This document shows positions 1 to 7,881 of a stretch of DNA of 59,878 nucleotides, piece by piece. The notes under the pieces were generated by a model. The model did not search any database, was not told the origin of the DNA, and worked only from the letters and a program-made list of their open reading frames with translations. Every line of letters starts with the position of its first letter. The first letter of the stretch is position 1. The translations under genes and the position numbers were made by a program. Source of the stretch: a virus; the IMG/VR virus record IMGVR_UViG_3300010938_000042, positions 1-59,878 of that record. One strand, given 5' to 3'.

Positions 1-33
1 TATTAAAGTTTGTGCTGATTAACCGCAGCCATC

Positions 34-166
34 CTATAACACGGGTTTGGCAAAAGTGGGGGTTCAGTAGTAAATTGAACCTTTGTGCTTCTATCAAACT
101 TCGGTGCTAAAACGACCAGTAGTGCTTCTAATTCCCCACCTTCGCCAAGCCCGAAACCGTTAGGTG
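34..166. other. attC-like site A
   Basis: Imperfect palindrome of about 130 bp. On the plus strand the outer boxes are CTATAAC (34-40) and GTTAGG (159-164). Inside them CGGGTTTGGC pairs with GCCAAGCCCG. The unpaired spacers are short on the left (AC) and five bases on the right (AAACC). Its arms and part of its loop are clearly related to sites B, E and F. It is the right boundary of a cassette that continues off the left edge of the window; that boundary is repeated inverted at 59201-59216. Integron attC sites have this build (R-box, spacer, L-box, variable loop). Identity as a working attC is inferred. Confidence 0.7.
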
Positions 167-186
167 CAATGCCGTGACCGTCTCCG

Positions 187-834
187 TCAGAACATTCGCA
201 GTTGACTATTCCAGTCATTAAAACGCTTTTCTTGTTTCTCATAATATTCTTTGTCAATTTCAAATCCTATAAATTGTTTACCCGCCTTTGCTGCTGCTAT
301 TCTTGAACTTCCGCTTCCAACATGGGTATCTAAAATCAAATTTGCCTCCGCACAATAGTTTTGAATAATCCAGTCATAAAGTTTAATTGGCTTTTGTGTT
401 GGGTGTATCGTTCCTCCTTCAACCATTAATTGCCCTCTATTAATCTTTACCCTTCTTAATGCCCGATTAAACGATGTATAGGCAAGCTCCCCGTCACTCA
501 TTGATAAGTCTTGCCCTTTGTCCCAAAATATCCAACCCCTTGAAGCGGGCAAGTATTTAGTAAAGTAATTTGCACCCCACACAATTTGATTTTTAGATAC
601 CCTAAACAGTTCGTTCCAATATTCCGCAGCGGGCGTTTCAGTATCCCATCCTTTATCAGCAAAGTGTTTGCGTTTGTGTTTTGGGTTCTTTGTAAAGGTT
701 TCCGTTTGCCCGCTTCTCCCTATTCCGTAAGGCGGGTCAACAATTGCCACATCAAAGAAATTGTCAGAAAAGCGTTTTAATGCCTTAGTGCAATCTTCCA
801 AATAAACCTCCGATAATGGCACTGCACCTAACAT
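187..834 (-). CDS. DNA methyltransferase (N6-adenine/N4-cytosine type), cassette gene
   Basis: A 215-residue protein with the SAM-dependent amino-methyltransferase signature: DPPY (motif IV, residues 33-36) and THVGSGSS (FxGxG-like motif I, about 170-177). This is the motif order of the beta-class, seen in solitary phage adenine methylases. No restriction enzyme is adjacent, so it probably protects phage DNA or mimics host methylation. The start is taken at 834, where the ATG straddles the predicted crossover of site B (ATG followed by TTAGGTGC). A longer ORF reaches 900 but would read through the attC-like palindrome. The cassette ends carry a matched inverted repeat: TTAGGTGCAATGCC at 160-173 and its near complement at 818-831. 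Confidence 0.85.
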   Translation of the reverse strand: MLGAVPLSEVYLEDCTKALKRFSDNFFDVAIVDPPYGIGRSGQTETFTKNPKHKRKHFADKGWDTETPAAEYWNELFRVSKNQIVWGANYFTKYLPASRGWIFWDKGQDLSMSDGELAYTSFNRALRRVKINRGQLMVEGGTIHPTQKPIKLYDWIIQNYCAEANLILDTHVGSGSSRIAAAKAGKQFIGFEIDKEYYEKQEKRFNDWNSQLRMF

Positions 835-956
835 GGCATTGCCAAAAGCGGGGCTGACTTGCTCCGATGAAACTTTTGTATGTATATCAACTTCCTGCAT
901 CTATTTAACTTTTGTGCTATTAATCCCCGCCTTCGCAAAGCGGCAAAACGTTAGCA
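826..956. other. attC-like site B
   Basis: Palindromic spacer between two cassettes. The plus-strand boxes are CACCTAAC (825-832) and GTTAGC (950-955). The inner arms (GCCAAAAGCGGGG and CCCCGCCTTCGCAAAGCGGC) pair with a few mismatches. The right arm also closely resembles the corresponding arms of sites A and F. It lies between the methyltransferase at 187-834 and the small gene at 951-1173, whose TAA stop is embedded in the GTTAGC box. Confidence 0.65.
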
Positions 957-1173
957 ACAATTTTTCTGAAGCCACACGTACATATTATCTCTTGTCGGTG
1001 TATCACTTACACCCCATTTTAACGCATCTAACTTTATATGTTCTGGAAACATATTCCAGTATTCCATAATCTGTTCGTTAGTTAAATCTTCCTTATCTAA
1101 TGCGTTAAAAATAACATCGTGTAAGGTGTTTAAATCATCTTGGTCAAATTCTACTTTTGTTAAATCAAATTTC
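951..1173 (-). CDS. Small acidic cassette protein of unknown function
   Basis: A 74-residue protein rich in Asp/Glu and Leu, with no domain I recognise. It may be mostly helical (segments such as NDLHDVIF and NEQIMEYW). The ATG at 1173 is preferred over a longer ORF that would cross site C. The stop codon is part of the GCTAAC box of site B. The gene is framed by the inverted repeat TTAGCAACA / TGTTGCTAA (951-959 and 1185-1193), so it is the sole content of a cassette of about 240 bp. Typical of the short unknown genes found in integron cassettes. Confidence 0.6.
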
Positions 1174-1188
1174 ATAATTAAAACTGTT

Positions 1189-1279
1189 GCTAACAAGGTA
1201 TATACGAAATACCCTATTAAGGTTTTTACTAAATTTAAAGTTTTTGGTAAGGGTACTTCGTATATACCCAACCGTTAGC
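1189..1279. other. attC-like site C
   Basis: The cleanest palindrome of the set. The plus strand begins GCTAAC and ends GTTAGC. Inside, an 18-bp arm GGTATATACGAAATACCC pairs with its partner at one mismatch. The spacers are AA on the left and five bases (CAACC) on the right. Sites C and D sit back to back with their boxes almost overlapping (GTTAGCGGTAAC), so there is practically no cassette body between them. Confidence 0.75.
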
Positions 1280-1381
1280 GGTAACATGGAATAAACGCAA
1301 AATTTCCTCTGCAATTTCTTCATCACTATTTCCGTATTTGAAGCCATCTGCAATTATTTTTATTATTTTCTTTTTCATCAT
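1235..1381 (-). CDS. Possible 48-aa ORF inside attC-like site D
   Basis: The ORF starts MMKKKIIKIIADGF and has an acidic helix (NSDEEIAEEILRLF). Its last 17 codons run through the palindromes of sites D and C. It lies in the loop of site D rather than between two attC-like sites. Either the loop of this site happens to be open, or a very small gene has been trapped in it. Start alternatives at 1381 and 1378 are equivalent. I would not assign a function. Confidence 0.3.
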   Translation of the reverse strand: MMKKKIIKIIADGFKYGNSDEEIAEEILRLFHVTANGWVYTKYPYQKL

Positions 1382-1408
1382 TCTGCGTTTATTCCAGATA
1401 CCGTTACT
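1280..1408. other. attC-like site D
   Basis: Plus-strand boxes GGTAAC (1280-1285) and GTTACT (1403-1408). Arms TGGAATAAACGCAAAAT (about 1287-1303) and ATTCTGCGTTTATTCCA pair with one mismatch. The right spacer GATACC is like that of site E. The long loop holds the small ORF at 1235-1381. It follows the C5-methyltransferase gene, whose cassette is closed by an exact 9-bp inverted repeat (GTTACTGGC at 1403-1411, GCCAGTAAC at 2698-2706). Confidence 0.65.
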
Positions 1409-1434
1409 GGCAAGCTCTACATTTGTGCTTCGAT

Positions 1435-2661
1435 TTAACATTTCGGTTCAGTTTTAAATAATTTTTTTTCCTCCCCTTTTAAGAACACAAAGAAATGAGC
1501 AATAACATCAACTGTCCATCCATTGCCAAGCATTCTATATCGTTGTGTATCACTTACGCCATCGGTATATCCAACAGGTACGGTTTGAAGCCTTTCGCAT
1601 TCAGTTGGTGTAAGCCTTCTCAATCTTCTATCGCACATTGAAGTCAAAACGGCTTTCCCATTTTCATCACGATTTCTTTCTCCAGTAGCCAAATAAGCAT
1701 CAGGCGTAAGTGTATTTGCTTTGTTGCCCATTATTTCACAAATAATATTATCTTTGGTTATGGCAGTTGTTAATGTATTCATCTTTTCAAAGTCAATCTC
1801 ATTTATTTGTTTTTTCTGAAATGGAGTATGGTCTTTGCCTTTTGCCATACTTTCTTTCCGTAATTGCTTTGCCTCGTCTGTTCTTCCAAATTTTAAGCAG
1901 CCCTTTAGGTTTTCAATCAATGTTGTGCTGTTATCAATTGCCAATTGTCCGCTTTGATTTTTTAATGTGATTGTTCCGCTTTTCAAAGGGTCTATTTTTG
2001 CTTTTATTCCAAGAGTTGCAGCCTTTTCAATTCTTGCTAAAGCCTTTTCGGTTAAATAAAACTTATCAGGCACATTGTTATCTAAAACGTCTTGCAATAA
2101 TATACCCTTGTCTTTTGGTTGTGGTATATCAGCCACCATATCGCCAAATAATCCATAAGGCTTTTCATTTATGTTTGTCCAATACAGGCGAACACGATTT
2201 TGAGCCGATACCAAAGCACTATTTATTTCAATAGGTGCAACTTTCATATATTGGCTAATAACTAATTCGTGTTCTTTTTTCATCCGCACATTTTCTAAAA
2301 AAAACCATTTCGGATTACACTCTTTAATCAATCTTACAAATTCAAAAAACAGTTTACTTCTTGGGTCTTCAAAATTCAATCCTTTCCCGGCAAATGAAAA
2401 TCCCTGACAAGGCGAACCACCAATTATCAAATCAATCTTAGGTAAGTCCGAACCTTTTACTTTCGTTACATCACCCAATTGGATAGTGTTTGGAAAATTC
2501 TTTTGAGTTACTTGTATTGCATATTTATCAATTTCGGCAGCGTAATATTGATTTACTTTTATTCCTGCTCTTTGTAGTGCCAATTGTCCGCAGCTCATTC
2601 CGTCAAATAAGGAAAGAACATTAAGACCATCCGCACAAAAATTATTTAAAACTGTTTCCAT
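1435..2661 (-). CDS. DNA (cytosine-5) methyltransferase, cassette gene
   Basis: A 408-residue C5-cytosine methyltransferase. Visible conserved blocks are LSLFDGMSCGQLAL (motif I, about residues 16-29), GGSPCQGFSFAG (motif IV with the catalytic Cys, about 81-92), FFLENV (motif VI), QNRVRLYWTNI (motif VIII) and a C-terminal RRLTPTECERLQTVP...RYRMLGNGWTVDVI (motifs IX-X). It should transfer a methyl group from SAM to C5 of cytosine in a target I cannot predict. No endonuclease accompanies it, so protection from host restriction is the likely role. It fills a cassette between sites D and E. A second related gene is cut off by the right edge of the window. Confidence 0.93.
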   Translation of the reverse strand: METVLNNFCADGLNVLSLFDGMSCGQLALQRAGIKVNQYYAAEIDKYAIQVTQKNFPNTIQLGDVTKVKGSDLPKIDLIIGGSPCQGFSFAGKGLNFEDPRSKLFFEFVRLIKECNPKWFFLENVRMKKEHELVISQYMKVAPIEINSALVSAQNRVRLYWTNINEKPYGLFGDMVADIPQPKDKGILLQDVLDNNVPDKFYLTEKALARIEKAATLGIKAKIDPLKSGTITLKNQSGQLAIDNSTTLIENLKGCLKFGRTDEAKQLRKESMAKGKDHTPFQKKQINEIDFEKMNTLTTAITKDNIICEIMGNKANTLTPDAYLATGERNRDENGKAVLTSMCDRRLRRLTPTECERLQTVPVGYTDGVSDTQRYRMLGNGWTVDVIAHFFVFLKGEEKKLFKTEPKC

Positions 2662-2697
2662 CTTCGTATCAAATTTTGTTTTTAATTAACCGAGCCA

Positions 2698-2781
2698 GCC
2701 AGTAACACAGGTTTGGCAAAATGGCTTTCCGACACACAAGCCAACGCACAAAGCCACTTCGCCAAGCCCGATACCGTTATC
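2698..2781. other. attC-like site E
   Basis: Plus-strand boxes CCAGTAAC (2699-2706) and GTTATC (2776-2781). Inner arms CAGGTTTGGCAAAATGGC and GCCACTTCGCCAAGCCCG pair with few mismatches and share their sequence with site A (GGTTTGGCAAAA and TTCGCCAAGCCCGA). The A/E similarity suggests two cassettes drawn from one pool of related attC sites. An ORF (2682-2873) crosses this site, but it is a read-through of the palindrome and not called. Confidence 0.7.
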
Positions 2782-2877
2782 TGCAACCGCCTTTCTTCGT
2801 AGCAAGTGTAGTGGTAACTTGAACGAAAAAAAGAAAACAATAATTTTTGCCAACGCTCCCATATTTTTTTCAAAAAA

Positions 2878-3861
2878 TTAAAAGGTTAGTTCTTGATTAA
2901 CTACTTTATTAAATCGTTTCGGTGCATCATTCATGTTCAGTATTGCCTGTTTAAAATAACTATCTTTTAACTCAATTCCTATTGCTTTTCTACCCATTGA
3001 AACAGGGCTGTAAACTTCCGAACCAACACCCATGAACGGAGTTAATACTAACTCATTCGGGTTGCTATAAAGTTCCACCAACCTATCAATTACATCAAGT
3101 TGCAGAGGGTGAACATGCTTTTCATCATCTTCCTCTTTTGAATCTCTGAATGGTAAAACATTGTCAATTCTAATATCATCCCATACACTACTTGCGTATC
3201 GTTGCCAAATCAAATGCGACATTTTATTTTCTTTTGCATCACCTTCAAACGCCATCCACTTTTTACGGAAGTCCGCATAATTGCCGTAGGTTTCAATGTG
3301 CGCAGGTAAAAAAGGAACTTCGCCAAAATATTCATTCAACCCGAAAGGATGTGTTACAGGCACTTCGTTTTCTCCGTCTTTAGTAAATATCAATACATAG
3401 TCGGGAATCGCTGTAAAGCAGCGTGTGGTGTCCTCAACAATAAATTTGTGCATCAGTGATTGAACCATTGTTCTCATTCGCACTTTCAAAGGTTCTTTCC
3501 AAATCGTAATTCTGTTACGATAATGAAAACCATGTTTCTCATGCAGCCTAATTATTTCGTGCGGAAAATCCCACAGAAAACTTTTATTGTCGTGTATGTC
3601 GGCGCAATGCACAGCGTTTATTCTCCCTGCTTTTGTAACCCTTGACATTTCCGCAATCAGGAAATCGTATTGCTCCAAAAACTGTTCTTTGCTTTCACAG
3701 TTTGAAAAATCATTTTCGGAACTGGAATAATTATACAACCCCGCAAACGGAGGGCTGTAAATTGCTAAGTCAATACTTGCATCAGGCAAAGTAGGTAATA
3801 CATACATGCAATCTGAATTATACAGTGCATAGTTTTCTTTGATAACTTGTTCTTTAATCAT
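2878..3861 (-). CDS. DNA methyltransferase (SPPF type, N4-cytosine/N6-adenine)
   Basis: A 327-residue amino-methyltransferase. SPPF (about residues 36-39) is the catalytic motif IV in the form seen in N4-cytosine and some adenine enzymes. TPFMGVGSE near residue 278 is the SAM-binding motif I, giving the beta-class order. The ATG lies inside the 3' end of the upstream helicase gene (8-nt overlap), so the two are co-translated. A helicase plus solitary methyltransferase pair recurs in phage genomes. The two genes together form the largest cassette here, between sites E and F. Confidence 0.88.
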   Translation of the reverse strand: MIKEQVIKENYALYNSDCMYVLPTLPDASIDLAIYSPPFAGLYNYSSSENDFSNCESKEQFLEQYDFLIAEMSRVTKAGRINAVHCADIHDNKSFLWDFPHEIIRLHEKHGFHYRNRITIWKEPLKVRMRTMVQSLMHKFIVEDTTRCFTAIPDYVLIFTKDGENEVPVTHPFGLNEYFGEVPFLPAHIETYGNYADFRKKWMAFEGDAKENKMSHLIWQRYASSVWDDIRIDNVLPFRDSKEEDDEKHVHPLQLDVIDRLVELYSNPNELVLTPFMGVGSEVYSPVSMGRKAIGIELKDSYFKQAILNMNDAPKRFNKVVNQELTF

Positions 3862-5236
3862 TGCGTTTTAGTTTTATGAAAGTTGGTAATTGAATTTCTT
3901 TGTTGAACTCTTTTTTTACAATCTTAAAATCTGAATTTGTTTGGGCAGTCAAGTTTTCAAACATCTGAATTGCTTTATCTTTTTTCATCATCAAACTTTC
4001 CAATATTCGGGTTTGACCATCCGACAAAATCAAATCTACAATCACTTTTCTTTTTTGCCCGAACCTCCAAAACCTTCTTATTGCTTGGTAGTATTGTTCA
4101 TAGGAGTAAGTAGGAAAGTATGTTGTGTGGTTACAATGTTGCCAGTTTAAACCAAAGGCAGTAATTGAAGTTTTGGTAATCAGTTTTTTTATTTCGCCTT
4201 TGGAGAATGAAAGTAAAATTTCTTCCTTTTCATCAATGTTCATTTTACCTTTTACCTCAATAGTATTTTTGTCCAGTTTAGAAATTAAATCTGCTTCATC
4301 ATTTAAGTTCACCCAATAAACTGAAATCTCATGTTCATTCGCTTTGCTTACCGCAGCTTCGCAGCGTTCATGTATTGTTGCCCTCACTTCTGCTTTTATT
4401 TCAAAAAAGTTTTGTGCAGGGAAGTTGAACATTTGCGTTTGCCCATTTATTGAAATAGGGTTCATGTTGTTTACAATGGTTTGAAATTCTTGCAGTTCAG
4501 GTAAAATGTGCAGAGTGTCGCTAAATCCTAAATCGGAAGGTTTACGCATTGATACACTCCATGAAGAAATTCATTGCCAAAAGTTTCTTTCAGCGTGTGG
4601 TTTCAAATACATTTCATCACCGGCTCTTTTCACATCAACAGCGTTATTGTTTTTTTTGAAAAATCTTGAAATCATATCTGCATAGCCCATGTAACCTAAT
4701 GCCTCTGAACTTGTGCCGAGTTCTAAATAATCATTCGGGCTTGGTGTTGCAGTAAATAAATATCTGTATTTCACCTTGCGTAAAAAGTTAGTGCATTGTT
4801 GCCTTATTGCTCCTTCAAAGTTTTTCAGAATAGAACTTTCGTCCAGTATTACACAATCAAAATCATGTGCGTTAAAATGTTCCAACCTTTCATAATTGCA
4901 CACTACAATTTTAGTTTTGTAGTTGCCGTCTTTTGAGTAGGAAATATCATCTATCCCAAACTTTTCCGCTTCCTTAATAAACTGAAAAGCCACAGCCAGA
5001 GGGCAAATAATAAGCACAGGTTTATTAGTGTGCTGAATGTAATTTTTGGCAATAGTCAATTCAATAATCGTTTTACCTAATCCAGTATCAAGGAAAACGG
5101 CACAACGACCTTTTTTTATTGCATAGTTTGCAACATGCTTTTGAAAGTCAAACATTGCATCAGGAATAAAAGAAGGTTCTATTCCATAGTTCATTATTGA
5201 ATGTTTTTTGCTCTCTAAAAATTCTGTGTAGTTCAT
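3854..5236 (-). pseudogene. SNF2/DEAD-like helicase, split by an in-frame TGA
   Basis: Two consecutive reading frames in the same phase. The upstream part (4571-5236) has Walker A GLGKT, the DExx box VILDESS and TATPSPND (motif III). The downstream part (3854-4549) has the C-terminal helicase lobe ending in QAIRRFWRFGQKRK (motif VI). They are separated by one TGA (4568-4570) where related proteins have tryptophan (the context reads FWQ-stop-ISSWSV). Restoring one residue gives a continuous helicase of about 460 residues. TGA is a normal stop elsewhere here (for example for the primase), so recoding is unlikely. A nonsense mutation or sequencing error is more probable. The product would remodel or translocate on DNA together with the downstream methyltransferase. 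Confidence 0.8.
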
Positions 5237-5329
5237 ATTGTAGTTTTTAAAATTGCCACCGCACCCCACCTTAAAAAATTATTGTTTTCTTTTTTTGTGC
5301 TTCGTAGAAAAGTTCACTGGAAGCAACTG

Positions 5330-5457
5330 TGCATAACACCGTATTAAAAGAAAGCGGGGGTTCGTGGTTAATTGAAGTGTCTGCATCTTATTATAATTTG
5401 TGGTAGGCGGAAGTGTAGTGCTTCTAAACCCCGCCTTCTTTAACTTTTTCGTTAGCG
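5330..5457. other. attC-like site F
   Basis: Plus-strand boxes GCATAAC (5331-5337) and GTTAGC (5451-5456). The arms ATTAAAAGAAAGCGGGG and CCCCGCCTTCTTTAA pair with single-base bulges. The loop resembles the loop of site A along its length: GGGGGTTC, TTAATTGAA and GTAGTGCTTCTAA occur in the same order in both. The C-terminal codons of the gene at 5424-5810 are written in its right arm. Confidence 0.7.
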
Positions 5458-5810
5458 TAATTGTAACGCACCTTAAACAACTCATACGTTTCCGAAAAGC
5501 TACCTTCGTTTTTATCTTGCTCTATTGCCAATTTTTCTGACAAATCTTTATCTACTTCTACTACTCTCCAAAAATCCAACTTGCAACAATCACGTTCTGT
5601 TGTTCGGTCAAAGTTTGGTATATCTTCTTCTGTTTCTTTGTCAGTATCAAAGTATTTTGAACAACTTGGATTTTCTGAATACACGCCACCAAAGTCGCTA
5701 TCACCTATTTCTTCGTGTTGAAAAAATTGGCAGAAAGAACAACTACGCATAACAGCACCTAAACAAGATGGCTGGCTTTCGTTTTCTAATGAAGTTTTAT
5801 CCGTATTCAT
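5424..5810 (-). CDS. Cysteine-rich protein of unknown function, cassette gene
   Basis: A 128-residue acidic protein with clustered cysteines (SCSFCQFF near residue 24, PSCSKYF near 49, RDCCKLDFW near 75). These could bind a metal or form disulphides. I do not recognise a family. Its last dozen residues (NYANEKVKEGGV) are encoded inside attC-like site F, so the C-terminus came with, or was altered by, the recombination site. I see no matching inverted-repeat partner upstream, so the far boundary of this cassette is unclear. A 6-bp hairpin (CGAGGT/ACCTCG) lies upstream at about 5835-5856. Confidence 0.55.
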   Translation of the reverse strand: MNTDKTSLENESQPSCLGAVMRSCSFCQFFQHEEIGDSDFGGVYSENPSCSKYFDTDKETEEDIPNFDRTTERDCCKLDFWRVVEVDKDLSEKLAIEQDKNEGSFSETYELFKVRYNYANEKVKEGGV

Positions 5811-5897
5811 AATTTATTGCTTTTAATTAAGTTTCGAGGTATAATCAGCCACCTCGTTTAGCTGCAAAATTTAGCGGTCAGGCTAAAAGACACCCTG

Positions 5898-6134
5898 CTA
5901 ATCTTCATCTTTGGTAATTTGAACATCTAAAAATTCATCATCGCTTTTGAGAATATCCATAAAATTTAGGTAGCCTTCAATAACCGAATATTGCTCTCTA
6001 TCTCTTATTTCGTGCACATCTTCAAAATCCAAATCTTTGATTTTCTCATAATCACTTTCCGACATTTCAACGCTTTGTTCAAAGTGCATTACTTGTTTGC
6101 ATTTAATCGTAACTAATACTTTTTTTTCTGACAT
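5898..6134 (-). CDS. Hypothetical acidic protein
   Basis: A 78-residue protein (MSEKKVLVTIKCKQ...) with a beta-strand-like N-terminus followed by a Glu/Asp-rich helix. No recognisable domain. The ATG at 6134 is chosen because the longer frame starts in non-coding-looking sequence. It lies at the left edge of the block of small phage-type genes (5.9-8.1 kb) that interrupts the attC-like array. No palindromic site of the attC kind was found directly beside it. Confidence 0.5.
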   Translation of the reverse strand: MSEKKVLVTIKCKQVMHFEQSVEMSESDYEKIKDLDFEDVHEIRDREQYSVIEGYLNFMDILKSDDEFLDVQITKDED

Positions 6135-6218
6135 TTTTTTGTTGTTTAAAATTGATACCCTTGTCAATTACTCACCGCAAAAACAGGTGGGGTTTCTCGC
6201 ACGTCAATCCTAAAATCA

Positions 6219-6554
6219 TTAATATTTAATTAAATCATCATCTAAACAAACTTTTTTATCAAATAGTTTACTTGACAAGAACTTTTCTGAGGTCAAATTC
6301 TTATTCTTTTCATAATATATTTCATTTAATTTTCTCCTGGAGATTTCTTTATCAAGCAACTGCCGTATGTACAAAACTAATTTTTCATTATTAAGATAAA
6401 CATCCGGTTCCTTTCTTATACCCTCTGCTTTTCGTTTCAATTCATTCTCATATTCGCATTGACGACATACATTCTTGCGTCCATCTTTTGATCTTTTGTT
6501 GCGACCAAAAGAAGAATTATTTTTATTAAAATAACATTTTTTACATAATTTCAT
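6219..6554 (-). CDS. Small zinc-finger protein
   Basis: A 111-residue basic protein. The N-terminus has paired cysteines (CKKCYFNKNNSSFGRNKRSKDGRKNVCRQC at residues 4-33, CxxC-x24-CxxC), the arrangement of small phage zinc-binding proteins that often sit near HNH or recombination genes. No HNH catalytic motif is visible in the remainder. It overlaps the 3' end of the upstream gene by 14 nt, so the two are translationally linked. It probably binds nucleic acid; the exact role is unknown. Confidence 0.65.
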   Translation of the reverse strand: MKLCKKCYFNKNNSSFGRNKRSKDGRKNVCRQCEYENELKRKAEGIRKEPDVYLNNEKLVLYIRQLLDKEISRRKLNEIYYEKNKNLTSEKFLSSKLFDKKVCLDDDLIKY

Positions 6555-6882
6555 CGAATAATGTTATAGTATTAGGGTGTTTTTGATTCCAATTTCTTAT
6601 TAAAGAATTCTTTCTTATTGCGATTGCTTCGGCTTTCGCATCAAGATATGCTACTGCTTTATCCAGTTTGGCTTTATTATCTATCAATGAATATCCAGAT
6701 TCAGAGGATGATATTAAATACCCCTTATGAATCATTTCTTCTATCTCTTTTCTCATAGCCCGATCTGACAACTCAGGAAAATATAATCTCAAATAAGATA
6801 AAAGGATGCTTCTTTTAACAGAACCTTTTAAACGGCTTTGATTTGAGATAAAATAATTTATGTGTTCATGCAATAAGTTCAT
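6541..6882 (-). CDS. Winged-helix-like phage protein
   Basis: A 113-residue protein when started at MNLLHEHINYF (6882). A longer frame reaches 6912. The central part (RSILLSYLRLYFPELSDRAMRKEIEEMIHKGYLISSSESGYSLI) reads like a winged helix-turn-helix with a beta wing, as found in phage regulatory or replication-accessory proteins. It overlaps the zinc-finger gene downstream, consistent with an operon. Function inferred only from fold-like pattern. Confidence 0.6.
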   Translation of the reverse strand: MNLLHEHINYFISNQSRLKGSVKRSILLSYLRLYFPELSDRAMRKEIEEMIHKGYLISSSESGYSLIDNKAKLDKAVAYLDAKAEAIAIRKNSLIRNWNQKHPNTITLFDEIM

Positions 6883-6964
6883 TATTATTAAAAAAAGCCG
6901 CCCCGGTTCCATACGTTCCCCGGCTGTTTCAGTGCGGACTACGAGGATAGCAAGCGGCCATTTG

Positions 6965-7183
6965 TTAATTCAATCGTGTTAATTGGTATATGGTTTTAAA
7001 TATTAGGTTAAAATCCTTTGGAAGAAACAAGCCAAGATTCTTTTCTACAATTACCATCATTTGAAGGTGCGCTCTGGCTTGGTTTAAAGTTAATTTCTTT
7101 TCGTTCATGAGGCGTTCTAAATACCTCACTTGCGCCCCCGGTGTTAGTCCGGTCTTGATTACTAATTGATCTGTTATGGTCAT
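6965..7183 (-). CDS. Hypothetical small protein
   Basis: A 72-residue protein (MTITDQLVIKTGLTPGAQVRYLERLMNEKKLT...), predominantly helical and weakly basic, unrecognised. An overlapping frame starts upstream at 7247 (MNISHTITTERPPFNEWIK) and reads into a different phase. The first 40 residues of that frame may be a separate short gene, but its C-terminal half is low-complexity and unconvincing. Confidence 0.45.
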   Translation of the reverse strand: MTITDQLVIKTGLTPGAQVRYLERLMNEKKLTLNQARAHLQMMVIVEKNLGLFLPKDFNLIFKTIYQLTRLN

Positions 7184-7255
7184 AGATTTGTTTTATCCAC
7201 TCATTAAATGGTGGTCGTTCTGTGGTTATTGTGTGGCTGATATTCATTATATTTT

Positions 7256-7351
7256 TTAGTTAAAAATTGCTAATGCCATTGCAAAGATTATAGTCATTGC
7301 AGATAATGCAATGAAGAATAAAATGCCCTTAATTATCTTCTTCATTGTCAT
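7256..7351 (-). CDS. 31-aa single-span membrane peptide
   Basis: Start at 7351, stop TAA at 7256-7258. The product is MTMKKIIKG followed by about 20 hydrophobic residues (ILFFIALSAMTIIFAMALAI), so nearly the whole peptide is one membrane span with a basic N-terminus. Its ATG overlaps the TGA of the gene upstream (ATGA), which supports translation. Such peptides are common in phages; role unknown. Confidence 0.5.
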   Translation of the reverse strand: MTMKKIIKGILFFIALSAMTIIFAMALAIFN

Positions 7352-7560
7352 TTCGATTTATTGCTGTCCCATGAATCAATTACTGTCTTGCGTGGTTCTG
7401 TCGGATTTCCAGATTGTACGTGATCTAATATTTTATTGAATACTTTTATTGCATCCTCCTCGTTAAATTGTACTGATCCGCCAATGAACCTACCATCAAC
7501 TTTCGTATAGAAGTGTGTTGGTTTAGAGATGCTTTCTTCTTTAATTAATTCTACTTTCAT
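7348..7560 (-). CDS. Hypothetical protein
   Basis: A 70-residue protein (MKVELIKEESISKPTHFYTKVDGRFIGGSVQFNEEDAIKVFNKIL...). The strand-strand-helix pattern, with a charged Lys-rich end, is of a type often seen as small early phage genes in Bacteroidota. No domain assignment. It overlaps the downstream membrane peptide by 4 nt. Confidence 0.55.
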   Translation of the reverse strand: MKVELIKEESISKPTHFYTKVDGRFIGGSVQFNEEDAIKVFNKILDHVQSGNPTEPRKTVIDSWDSNKSK

Positions 7561-7629
7561 AGTTTTGGGTTGTTTTGTTTATGTTTATGAAGTGGATTTT
7601 CTAAACTCGCTCATATTGTTGTTTGGTTA

Positions 7630-7830
7630 TCAGAATGGACAATTATCGAGTGTCTTTTGCTTGCGTTTCGCTTCCGCTTCCAGAATCTTTGGCATATCCC
7701 GTTGTATCTTCTCCCTAAAGGCATCCCTAATAAACACCGTAACCTTCACCCGCTTCTTCCTTAAATCATCCATCAGTTTTGTATCATCTTTTGAGAACCT
7801 TATCCTTCTGGTTTCTGTCAAGAACTTCAT
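7630..7830 (-). CDS. Ribbon-helix-helix-like DNA-binding protein
   Basis: A 66-residue basic protein. The N-terminus RRIRFSKDDTKLMDDLRKKRVKVTVFIRDAFREKI follows the beta-helix-helix pattern of ribbon-helix-helix regulators (R-x-R-F strand, then an amphipathic helix and an IRDAFREKI helix). It probably binds DNA as a dimer and regulates small neighbouring genes. No toxin-like partner is evident. Confidence 0.6.
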   Translation of the reverse strand: MKFLTETRRIRFSKDDTKLMDDLRKKRVKVTVFIRDAFREKIQRDMPKILEAEAKRKQKTLDNCPF

Positions 7831-7881
7831 AGTGCGGGTGCGTACATTTATTACGGCAATCCAGATTTATAAGCAATAAGC

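Noticed and set aside
3-263. ORF of 86 codons on the minus strand over site A
   Set aside because: It reads through an attC-like palindrome and has repetitive, non-protein-like composition; no independent support.
951-1271. 106-codon frame starting inside site C
   Set aside because: The extra N-terminus is a translated attC-like site. The gene is taken from the internal ATG at 1173.
2682-2873. ORF of 63 codons on the minus strand over site E
   Set aside because: Most of it is the translated palindrome; it needs a TTG start and has no recognisable features.
3854-5236. Stop-codon reassignment (TGA to Trp)
   Set aside because: TGA ends several intact genes in the window, including the primase-helicase and a methyltransferase.
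7008-7247. 79-codon frame overlapping the 72-residue gene
   Set aside because: Composition is poor in its second half and it overlaps a more plausible gene; perhaps only its first 40 codons are real.
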